Origin: Butyrivibrio sp. | GTDB lineage: Bacteria; Bacillota; Clostridia; Lachnospirales; Lachnospiraceae | Reading direction: 5' to 3' | Length of the DNA stretch: 8,283 bases | Assembly (NCBI RefSeq): GCF_015056685.1 | Contig: NZ_SVFW01000083.1 | Location: 1-8,283 of the forward strand | In this document: piece by piece, positions 1 to 5,886 of the stretch | Position numbering within the stretch: position 1 is the first letter of the stretch | Layout: every line of letters begins with the position of its first letter | Program-made: the position numbers and the translations under genes | The notes under the pieces: model-generated | What the model was told of the DNA's origin: nothing | The model's database searches: none | The model's input: only the letters and a program-made list of their open reading frames with translations

Positions 1-7
1 AATTAAT

Positions 8-55
8 AAAAGTCCCGTAATCCGCTACCAGAGCGGGATACAGGACTTTTTTCTT
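8..55 (+). terminator. Strong intrinsic terminator of a gene left of the window
   Basis: An outer stem pairs AAAAGTCC (8-15) with GGACTTTT (43-50). It is followed by an inner ten-pair stem (17-26 with 32-41) that has one A-A mismatch and one G-T pair, around a 5-base loop ACCAG at 27-31. A T-rich tail (47-55) follows on the + strand, so the natural reading is the end of a rightward gene outside the window. The flanking A-run gives a shorter T tail on the - strand, so it could also stop leftward transcripts. Confidence 0.9.
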
Positions 56-76
56 TAAAAAGCTGTCAAAGACAGG

Positions 77-105
77 AATATAACATAAGCAAAATATGGT
101 GTCAA
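77..105 (-). promoter_or_regulatory. Possible leftward promoter mirroring the LacI promoter
   Basis: On the - strand TTGACA (100-105) is followed after 17 bases by TATATT (77-82), a 5/6 match to the -10 consensus. Its -35 block TTGACACC (98-105) is an exact inverted copy of TTGACACC (144-151) in the rightward promoter. A transcript would begin near position 70 and run at once into the hairpin at 8-50, giving a short RNA of roughly 65 bases. No leftward gene is seen in the window. The -10 match is good but the element may be chance in AT-rich DNA. Confidence 0.35.
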
Positions 106-110
106 CATAA

Positions 111-167
111 TTATTTTACATTTGCATCATTTTATTTTTACATTTGACACCTTTTATTTTACATTTT
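111..167 (+). repeat. Three phased AT-rich direct repeats across the promoter
   Basis: The unit TTATTTTACATTT occurs at 111-123, at 132-145 with one extra T, and at 154-166. The ACA cores lie at 118, 140 and 161, so the copies are 22 and 21 bases apart, two helical turns. The second copy runs into the -35 and the third lies in the spacer up to the -10. They could be binding sites for a regulator on one face of the helix, or an upstream AT-rich element for RNA polymerase. Confidence 0.6.
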
Positions 168-172
168 ATAAT
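144..172 (+). promoter_or_regulatory. Consensus sigma-A promoter of the LacI-family gene
   Basis: A perfect -35 TTGACA (144-149), a 17-base spacer and a perfect -10 TATAAT (167-172) place the start of transcription near 179. The leader would be about 39 bases and ends in the ribosome binding site GGAGA (208-212), 5 bases before the ATG at 218. Such an exact consensus suggests strong basal transcription, which would fit a gene restrained by a repressor, possibly itself. No typical LacI-type palindrome with a central CG is visible. Confidence 0.85.
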
Positions 173-217
173 GATATGGGTGTATGTCCCACAATCACTT
201 GAGAAACGGAGAATGTA

Positions 218-1273
218 ATGGCAACTAAGGTCACACTTCAGGACATAGCAGATGCTCTTGGAGTTTCTAGGAATACAGTTTCAAAAGCAATAAATAACAC
301 TGGAGTTCTGGCTGAATCCACCAGACAGAAAGTTTTGGAAAAAGCTATAGATATGGGTTACAAACAGTTCTCATATGCCAATTCAGTGTCCGACATAAAA
401 AATCCTTCCTTTGCAAGGAATAAGGCTTCAGGGGAGATAGCTCTTTTCACCGGAAGTCTTCTCAATAACTCTCATTTTGCATCAACCATGATCGATAAGT
501 TTCAAAATGAGATATCTATTCTGGGCTACAGTCTCACAATGCACAGAGTTGACGAAGGCAACATTGCAGATTTAAGCCTTCCCCTCTCATTTAATCCTGA
601 CAACACCAGAGCAATAATGTGTATTGAGATGTTCAATCATCCTTATTGTGAAATGCTGTGCAATCTGGGAATCCCTGTTCTTATGGTTGATGCACCTGTA
701 GCAAGCTATTGGAAACCTTTAAATGCAGATCTTCTTTTAATGGATAACTCTTCGAGTATTTACACCGTTATAAATGACCTGAGCAAAAAAGGCATCACAA
801 AAATCGGATTTGTCGGACAGGTAACTCACTGCCGCTCCTTCTATGAGCGTTTCACAGCATTTAGAGAAGCTCTTTACATCAATAACCTTGAGTTCAACGA
901 AAAATACTGTCTGTCCGAAGTCCACAGTCACGACAGCCAGTACAAAGATTATTTATATAAAGCTCTTGAGAATATGGAAGAATTACCTGAATTGTTCATA
1001 TGTGCCAACGATTTCGTTGCACTGGATCTTTTGTATGGACTTAGAAAAATGGGAATTGAATGTCCAAGAGATATTAAGCTGTTTGGATTTGACGATTCAC
1101 CGGAGTCCAAGATAATGACACCATCTCTTTCTACCAGTCATATCCACAGTCAGATAATAGGATATTCTGCTGCCAACCTGATAATGTCAAGAATTGAACA
1201 GCCAGACTTAAACTACAGAATTACTTATACAGAAACCGACCTCATCTATAGAGATTCAACAAAAATGGATTAA
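218..1273 (+). CDS. LacI-family transcriptional regulator
   Basis: A 351-residue cytoplasmic DNA-binding protein. Residues 6-25 (LQDIADALGVSRNTVSKAIN region) are the LacI-type helix-turn-helix, followed by the usual third helix ending in MGY (46-48). The periplasmic-binding-protein-like ligand domain runs from about residue 73 to 345 and has the family motif FGFDDSPES near 291-297, followed by the P-LST segment. Length is normal for the family. The hinge after MGY is odd: the usual PN--AR-L hinge helix is replaced by an unrelated stretch of about 25 residues with no obvious intercalating leucine. The start at 218 is supported by GGAGA 5 bases upstream and a consensus promoter. It is monocistronic, closed by the terminator at 1281-1327. 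The family usually senses sugars or nucleosides. No sugar gene lies in the window, so the ligand and targets are unknown. Confidence 0.93.
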   Translation: MATKVTLQDIADALGVSRNTVSKAINNTGVLAESTRQKVLEKAIDMGYKQFSYANSVSDIKNPSFARNKASGEIALFTGSLLNNSHFASTMIDKFQNEISILGYSLTMHRVDEGNIADLSLPLSFNPDNTRAIMCIEMFNHPYCEMLCNLGIPVLMVDAPVASYWKPLNADLLLMDNSSSIYTVINDLSKKGITKIGFVGQVTHCRSFYERFTAFREALYINNLEFNEKYCLSEVHSHDSQYKDYLYKALENMEELPELFICANDFVALDLLYGLRKMGIECPRDIKLFGFDDSPESKIMTPSLSTSHIHSQIIGYSAANLIMSRIEQPDLNYRITYTETDLIYRDSTKMD

Positions 1274-1280
1274 TAATATA

Positions 1281-1327
1281 AAGGGGCTGTGAAAAAATGA
1301 GAAATCATTTTTTCCAGCTCCCTTTTT
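1281..1327. terminator. Bidirectional terminator between convergent genes
   Basis: The arms 1281-1300 and 1305-1324 pair along almost their whole length with two single-base bulges, closing on a GAAA (GNRA-type) tetraloop at 1301-1304. The + strand ends in CCCTTTTT and the - strand continues in A/T-rich sequence past 1281, so it can serve both the LacI gene (stop 1271-1273) and the ATPase gene. The ATPase stop codon at 1329-1331 lies just outside the hairpin, only 4 bases from its foot. Confidence 0.88.
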
Positions 1328-1328
1328 A

Positions 1329-3416
1329 TCATTTATCTTTTTCTTCCAAAAGATTTGTCATACTCTTCATACTAAGACCAATGGTTGAAGCATTGTGCAT
1401 AAAAGCAGTCATAGTCGGAGTAAATACTCCAAGCATTCCCATTAGAATCAAAAATGAATTGAAAATGAGTATGGTTCTGTAATTATAAGTAATCCTGCTT
1501 TGGAGCTTACAGCTAATATTTCTTAAAGTAAGCAGTGCACCAAGATCCTCAGAAGCTATAGTTATATCCGCGATTTCTCTTGCAATTGAAGCTCCTGTAC
1601 TTACAGCAATACCTGCATCTGCCTCTGAAAGAGCCGGTGAATCATTGATTCCATCGCCTATCATGATTACCTTTCTCCCTGCCTCATGCTCCTTTCTGAT
1701 AAAAGAAGCCTTATCTTCAGGAAGAACTTCTGAAAAGTACTCTGTAACACCGGTTTTTTCAGCAACCGCCTTTGCAGTCCTGTCGCTGTCTCCTGTCATC
1801 ATGACAACTTTGCTAAAGCCTGCTTTTTTAAGTTTGTCTATTACTTCAGGTGCCTCAGCCCGAAGCGGATCTTCAATCAGAATAACAGCTACAAGTTTTC
1901 CACCAATAGCCAGATACAAATGTGAATATTCTGCTGGAAGATTGTCAAACTTCTCTTTTTCACCATCAGGAATTACACATTCCTCATCTTCAAATATAAA
2001 ATGATAACTTCCAATGCATACTTTCTGTCCATCTATAGTACTTGCAATGCCGTGAGCCACTATGTATGTAGCTTTAGTATGCTTTTCCTCATGCAAAAGG
2101 CCTTTGTCATCAGCGGCTTTCACAACAGCATTAGCCATTGAATGAGGGTAATGTTCCTCAAGGCAGGCAGCAAGGCGAAGAGCCTCGTCCTTATCATAGT
2201 CTTCAAAGGTAACAACATCTGTAACCTTAGGTGAAGCAAAGGTAAGAGTTCCTGTCTTATCAAAAACTATAGTCTCAGCTTCTGCCACGGCTTCCATAAA
2301 CTTTCCGCCCTTTACTGAGATATTATGATCTCCTGCCTCTCTCATAGCAGACAGCACAGAAATCGGCATAGCAAGCTTAAGTGCACAGCAAAAGTCAACG
2401 TTAAGTATTGAAGTAGCTTTGGTAGCATTTCTCGTAACAAGATATGTTAAAAGAGTAGCCCCAAAGGTGTATGGAACCAGCCTGTCGGCCAGATGTGATG
2501 CCTTATCTTCAGATTCTGACTTGAGCTTTTCAGATTCTTCTATCATGGCTACAATTCGGTCATATCTGCCGCTTCCTTGGGACTTGGTTACACTGATTGT
2601 AAGTTCACCCTCTTCAACTACTGTTCCGGCATATACTAAAGCGCCCTGATCCTTGTGAACCGGTTCTGACTCACCGGTCATTGAGGACTGGTTCACTGAT
2701 GCTTCGCCATCAGTCACAACACCGTCAAGAGGTATCATACTTCCAGTTCTTATTATTATCTCATCTTTTTCTTTTACATCAGATACACTTACAAGAACTT
2801 CTGCCCCATCTGTGCTCTTTATCCAGACTTTATCCACATTAAGAGCCATGGCTCTTGCCAGATCATCCACTGACTTCTTATGAGTCCAGTCATCCATTAT
2901 TTCTCCAACGCCCAGCAGGAACATAACGGAACCTGCGGTGTCAAAGTCTCTTCTTATAAGTGAAACCAGAATGCTGGCTGCATCCAGTACCGACACTTCA
3001 AGTTTACCCTTTAAAAGAGATTTTATACCCTCGATTAAAAATGGAATTGCCCTTAAAATAGTCAAGATTTCTCGTAATCCCGCTGGGAAAAAGAGTCTTT
3101 TTATAACCCTCTCCATTACGTGAAAACACATCCTATCCTCGTATTGTATCCTGAGCTCCCTTCCTGTGTGCTCCGGAACCTTTACAAGAGATGTCTCATA
3201 GTTAAAGTCAGACAGCGCTTTTAATATATCGTCTCTTTTTTCCTTATCAAAAAAGATAATGGCATTGGCTGTTCGCTCGTTAACTGAAACTTTTTTTACC
3301 CCGGATGTATCCTTAAGGTAGTACTCCAGTTTATCAGCTTCAGCCGGTGTCATATAGCACTGATGCATATGAACACGCATGCGCCCATTGGACTCATGCT
3401 CTATTTTGCACTTCAT
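1329..3416 (-). CDS. P1B-like metal-transporting P-type ATPase, CtpC-like
   Basis: A 695-residue inner-membrane pump predicted to export a metal ion using ATP. In order: an N-terminal ferredoxin-like metal domain without CxxC (about 1-78, starting with the IEHESNGRMRV segment), membrane segments between about 108 and 172, actuator loop TGES (247-250), a membrane pair around 313-360 with the ion site, phosphorylation site DKTGT (386-390), TGDS (541-544), GDGIND (587-592), and two C-terminal helices (about 645-690) with HN at 674-675. The catalytic machinery is intact. The ion site reads DFCCALK (341-347) where classical heavy-metal pumps have CPC, and the nucleotide domain has HYPHS (422-426) rather than the usual S-HP. 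As I recall, related Firmicute and mycobacterial CtpC-like pumps carry similar SCALK-type sites, so this is probably a subfamily trait. The metal is not readable from sequence; Mn, Fe or Zn are candidates. The start has GGAAGG 6 bases upstream and sits 2 bases after the preceding stop, implying translational coupling. Confidence 0.92.
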   Translation of the reverse strand: MKCKIEHESNGRMRVHMHQCYMTPAEADKLEYYLKDTSGVKKVSVNERTANAIIFFDKEKRDDILKALSDFNYETSLVKVPEHTGRELRIQYEDRMCFHVMERVIKRLFFPAGLREILTILRAIPFLIEGIKSLLKGKLEVSVLDAASILVSLIRRDFDTAGSVMFLLGVGEIMDDWTHKKSVDDLARAMALNVDKVWIKSTDGAEVLVSVSDVKEKDEIIIRTGSMIPLDGVVTDGEASVNQSSMTGESEPVHKDQGALVYAGTVVEEGELTISVTKSQGSGRYDRIVAMIEESEKLKSESEDKASHLADRLVPYTFGATLLTYLVTRNATKATSILNVDFCCALKLAMPISVLSAMREAGDHNISVKGGKFMEAVAEAETIVFDKTGTLTFASPKVTDVVTFEDYDKDEALRLAACLEEHYPHSMANAVVKAADDKGLLHEEKHTKATYIVAHGIASTIDGQKVCIGSYHFIFEDEECVIPDGEKEKFDNLPAEYSHLYLAIGGKLVAVILIEDPLRAEAPEVIDKLKKAGFSKVVMMTGDSDRTAKAVAEKTGVTEYFSEVLPEDKASFIRKEHEAGRKVIMIGDGINDSPALSEADAGIAVSTGASIAREIADITIASEDLGALLTLRNISCKLQSRITYNYRTILIFNSFLILMGMLGVFTPTMTAFMHNASTIGLSMKSMTNLLEEKDK

Positions 3417-3418
3417 AA

Positions 3419-3700
3419 TCAGCCTTCCGCTTTTGCAAGAATAGCCTTAGCATCGGCTATTTCTTTTTCTCTTTCTTCTTTATAGCGCTTTTCGTTGATT
3501 TCTTTTGCATCAGCGCTGATATCCTGACAGTTCTCCTTAATATTTGTATATGTTTCCATTACAGAGTCCTTACAGCGATATGCAGCTGCAGTAATGTGTG
3601 TATAGCACTTTTTAGCATCCTTACTACCAAGAATCCCTACTCCTGCTGTTCCAAGAACAAATCCACATGCAATTTTACCTACTGTACTCCAAACTGACAT
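3419..3700 (-). CDS. Small membrane-anchored protein, DUF6110-like
   Basis: A 93-residue protein. Residues about 7-26 form one small-residue-rich hydrophobic helix (GFVLGTAGVGILG), followed by the motif SKDAKK-YTH-TAAA-R-KDSVMET (26-50 region) and a highly charged, probably helical tail rich in Lys and Glu. I recognise this pattern as resembling the DUF6110 family of Firmicutes, which I recall beside this type of metal ATPase; this is from memory and could be wrong in name. Its strong AGGAGG (3709-3714) lies 8 bases before the ATG, and its stop TGA is 2 bases before the ATPase start, so both proteins should be made together, this one first. A role as an accessory subunit, metal chaperone or regulator of the pump is inferred from position only. 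Three cysteines (12, 32, 43 and also 58 in the tail, four in all) could bind metal but do not form a CxxC. Confidence 0.8.
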   Translation of the reverse strand: MSVWSTVGKIACGFVLGTAGVGILGSKDAKKCYTHITAAAYRCKDSVMETYTNIKENCQDISADAKEINEKRYKEEREKEIADAKAILAKAEG

Positions 3701-3745
3701 AATATTGTCCTCCTAATTTATATAAATATAGTAAGTTGTGTAACA

Positions 3746-3751
3746 ATTATA
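3746..3751 (-). promoter_or_regulatory. Possible -10 element of the small-protein/ATPase operon
   Basis: The - strand reads TATAAT exactly here, 46 bases before the start codon at 3700. The -35 position (3769-3774, GGGCTA on the - strand) does not resemble TTGACA, so the promoter may need an activator or the true promoter may lie elsewhere. A Fur-like palindrome at 3786-3800 lies just upstream of the expected -35. Confidence 0.4.
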
Positions 3752-3774
3752 TCTAAGAAGTACTAATGTAGCCC

Positions 3775-3811
3775 CTGCTAACAGCTGAGAATATTTCTCA
3801 TTTAGTAGCAG
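3775..3811. repeat. Nested inverted repeat with Fur-like 7-1-7 core
   Basis: The outer arms CTGCTA (3775-3780) and TAGCAG (3806-3811) enclose inner arms TGAGAA (3786-3791) and TTCTCA (3795-3800) around TAT. No T tract follows on either strand, so this is not an intrinsic terminator. The 15-base core TGAGAATATTTCTCA matches the general 7-1-7 layout of Fur-family boxes (TGATAAT-N-ATTATCA) at 11 of 14 positions. Lying ahead of a metal-pump operon, it is a candidate metalloregulator site. It could equally be an RNA hairpin or a chance palindrome. Confidence 0.45.
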
Positions 3812-3828
3812 TTGCATTTGGATGGCTT

Positions 3829-3936
3829 ATGAGCATGGAGCGTTATACTTATCAGTCTCTTTTGGAGGCTGATTTCTTATTTTCCGTTTTATCAATTATT
3901 TATCTATATTTCATTTATTTGTTGGCCGTTAAATGA
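3829..3936 (+). CDS. Possible 35-residue membrane peptide or gene remnant
   Basis: An ATG at 3829 opens a 35-codon frame ending in TGA at 3934-3936. Residues 1-14 are polar and residues about 16-34 are a continuous hydrophobic stretch (FLFSVLSIIYLYFIYLLAV), shaped like a single-pass small membrane protein. The same frame is open back to a TAG at 3769-3771, adding 19 codons that are also largely hydrophobic, so it could instead be the tail of a decayed gene. GGATGG (3820-3825) is a weak ribosome binding site. It ends 59 bases before the EAL gene on the same strand. Chance cannot be excluded for a frame this short. Confidence 0.22.
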   Translation: MSMERYTYQSLLEADFLFSVLSIIYLYFIYLLAVK

Positions 3937-3995
3937 TACTATATTGTTGTGAGAGAGGCGAAAAATAGGTCAATTGTAAAGGCAAGGAAGTTATT

Positions 3996-4700
3996 ATGAT
4001 TTATTATGATGATCTACCATTATCCAAAGATATCTTGGCTGCTTTAAATGAATTGAAAATAGATTATGTCTTTCAGCCCATATTTTACCCAGATGGAAAG
4101 ACTGTCTATGCGTGGGAAGCACTTATGAGGCCCCACGATATGGATGTAACTGAACTTATAGCGGAATATGAAAAGCAGGACAAATTACATGTATTAGAGG
4201 TTGCTACTTTATTTGGTGCAACTCAAGCATATTTTATCAGGGGATATAAGGAATACTTATCGATTAATACATTTCCCAGTGAATTGTTTAGTAAAGAGGA
4301 AATTGATGCTTTTATTTCGTACTATGGCGGACATAAGAATGCAATGATTTTGGAGTCACTGGAATACCCTTATTTATCAGTAGAAATTGCGCAGATAAAA
4401 AGAAAATATGCAGATATTAATAATAACCTGATTGCCATAGATGATTTTGGTACAGGCATTAATAATTTTGATGTGATCGATGCTGCTAAACCTAATATTG
4501 TAAAGATAGATCGGACATTACTGACCGATATTGATAAAGATACGTACAGACAGGAACAATTGCGCGAAATAATTGATACATTTCATGCAAGAAAAATAAG
4601 CGTGGTGGCCGAAGGAATCGAGACCGAAGGCGAGTTTGAAACAATGAAGGAATTAGGAGCAGATTTTTTCCAAGGGTACTATTTGAAAAGACCATCGTAA
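3996..4700 (+). CDS. Stand-alone EAL-domain cyclic di-GMP phosphodiesterase
   Basis: A 234-residue cytoplasmic protein consisting of one EAL domain and nothing else: no signal peptide, membrane helix, sensor or GGDEF domain. The expected reaction is cleavage of cyclic di-GMP to linear pGpG. The active-site set appears complete: EAL (41-43), N91 in SINTFPSEL, E120 in ILESLEY where the family usually has E-x-T-E, DDFGTG (149-154), K170 in VKID, E206 in VAEGIE and Q226 in QGYY. The intact DDFGTG loop supports catalysis rather than a degenerate binding role. AAGGAAG (3984-3990) lies 5 bases before the ATG. The start region contains a tandem copy of the ten bases TTATTATGAT (3991-4010), but the second ATG is out of frame. 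Without a sensor domain it may act as a constitutive sink or be controlled by transcription. It converges on the XRE gene with a 47-base gap and no clear terminator. Confidence 0.92.
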   Translation: MIYYDDLPLSKDILAALNELKIDYVFQPIFYPDGKTVYAWEALMRPHDMDVTELIAEYEKQDKLHVLEVATLFGATQAYFIRGYKEYLSINTFPSELFSKEEIDAFISYYGGHKNAMILESLEYPYLSVEIAQIKRKYADINNNLIAIDDFGTGINNFDVIDAAKPNIVKIDRTLLTDIDKDTYRQEQLREIIDTFHARKISVVAEGIETEGEFETMKELGADFFQGYYLKRPS

Positions 4701-4747
4701 AGGGTAAAGTATTTGGGAACAGCCTATATTAATTCTTCATAATAAGT

Positions 4748-5860
4748 CTATTTTACGCTATTCCAGTATTCAAGCGCTGTTTCCATCTTTTTTATAACCT
4801 TAGGAGGCAGCACTTTAGGTCCCATATTAAAAAGATTATCGATGCCGGCCACGGCTCCAACACCAAAATTATCATATAGAGAAATGTGATAATCCTTACT
4901 TCCATGCCAGAATTTGATTTTGCCGGCAAAATCATTTGAAGGATTTTTGTCGTACTGCTTTGCTATTTCTAAGGCTGTATCAATGCAGGTTTTCATTTCA
5001 TCCTCATTTTTGAGACAGGTAAGAACCAACGCTTTAAAGACAAGCCCCATGATCTTCATCTTGGAAAGATAGCTGTTCTTGCTCATGTCAGTACTGGTAG
5101 CATCTACTATAGTCATATACCAATCCATAATCTCGCAAGCTTCCTTGTATGCCTTAGTATTGTCCATAGAAACCAGCACCATAAACATTTCTGTAGAAAA
5201 CTCCAAGGTTTTGACTAGAATTGAAACCAGAACTCTTGTATAAACCTCCATTGCTTCCTCAGGCTTGCCCGTCATTCTTAAAATATTAGCTATATTGATG
5301 TCTGCTATCCCCTTAAAATTTATCTTTTTAAACTCCTCAAAAGATTTCTCAGGGTTATCACGACCTTTTATAGTTGCTATGCGAAATTTAATGCTAAAGG
5401 TTTCCTGCTCCGGATTGTCACTCTGTGAAATGTAGCGAAGAGACGACTCATAAAGTTCGATTGCTTTGTCCCGATAATCCTTCAAATCTTTCATCGATGA
5501 AACGATATGGTATGTGTCCGCACAGCTTGTGAGAATCTTAAAGTTACCCGGATATCTAACCAGTGCTTTTTCTGCCTCAATGATAGCCTCGTCATATTTA
5601 TCCTCATGTAAAAGAGTATCCAGCCTGTCAGAAATGTCTTTGACGTTCTTGGATGACATGCTATAACCCAGAAGCACGTCGACAGATATGCTAAAAAAGT
5701 CTGCAAGCTGCATTAGAGTTAGAATATCCGGCACATTACTGCCGCTTTCCCATTTTGATACAGCTCCAACCGTAACTCCAAAGGCTTCTGCCAGTTCTTC
5801 CTGGGTCAGATTCATGCTCTTTCGGTACTTCTTTATGTTTTCATTAAGCTTTATCTGCAT
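4748..5860 (-). CDS. XRE-family regulator with TPR-like C-terminal region
   Basis: A 370-residue cytoplasmic protein. Residues 5-65 form an HTH_3/XRE DNA-binding domain; the helix-turn-helix is LTQEELAEAFGVTVGAVSKWE (18-38), followed by the typical PDILTLMQLADFFSISVDVLLG segment. From about 78 to 310 it is alpha-helical with TPR-like pairs (for example LDTLLHEDKYDEAIIEAEKAL and the KPEEAMEVYTRVL region), and ends in a segment around 315-350 (YDNFGVGAVAGIDN) that I do not recognise. This is the layout of regulators that sense a peptide or protein through helical repeats; the ligand is unknown. AAAGGAG (5867-5873) lies 6 bases before its ATG. It begins 26 bases after the MFS exporter stop on the same strand with no terminator between, so it is probably co-transcribed and may control the exporter. 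No terminator is visible after its stop. Confidence 0.9.
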   Translation of the reverse strand: MQIKLNENIKKYRKSMNLTQEELAEAFGVTVGAVSKWESGSNVPDILTLMQLADFFSISVDVLLGYSMSSKNVKDISDRLDTLLHEDKYDEAIIEAEKALVRYPGNFKILTSCADTYHIVSSMKDLKDYRDKAIELYESSLRYISQSDNPEQETFSIKFRIATIKGRDNPEKSFEEFKKINFKGIADINIANILRMTGKPEEAMEVYTRVLVSILVKTLEFSTEMFMVLVSMDNTKAYKEACEIMDWYMTIVDATSTDMSKNSYLSKMKIMGLVFKALVLTCLKNEDEMKTCIDTALEIAKQYDKNPSNDFAGKIKFWHGSKDYHISLYDNFGVGAVAGIDNLFNMGPKVLPPKVIKKMETALEYWNSVK

Positions 5861-5886
5861 TGCAAACTCCTTTAATGAAAGAATTT

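Larger units (their letters stand above)
3701..3995. other. Divergent intergenic region
   Basis: These 295 bases separate the leftward small-protein/ATPase operon from the rightward EAL gene and must carry promoters for both. It holds the strong - strand ribosome site (3709-3714), the - strand TATAAT (3746-3751), the nested palindrome (3775-3811) and the possible small membrane frame (3829-3936). For the rightward gene a TATATT at 3940-3945 could be a -10, but no convincing -35 lies 16-18 bases before it. No riboswitch fold that I recognise is present. Confidence 0.7.

Noticed and set aside
63..75. Small hairpin CTGTC-AAA-GACAG
   Set aside because: A five-pair stem with a three-base loop and no T tract; too small to support as a regulatory element on its own.
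1645..2004. Open frame of 119 codons on the + strand opposite the ATPase gene
   Set aside because: It is antisense to the conserved nucleotide-binding domain, Ser-rich, with no ribosome site or recognisable motif.
3937..3995. Cyclic di-GMP riboswitch ahead of the EAL gene
   Set aside because: The leader is too short and lacks the conserved core of either cyclic di-GMP riboswitch class.
4701..4747. Terminator between the convergent EAL and XRE genes
   Set aside because: No stem with a GC core and T tract could be found in the 47 bases; only weak AT pairing is present.
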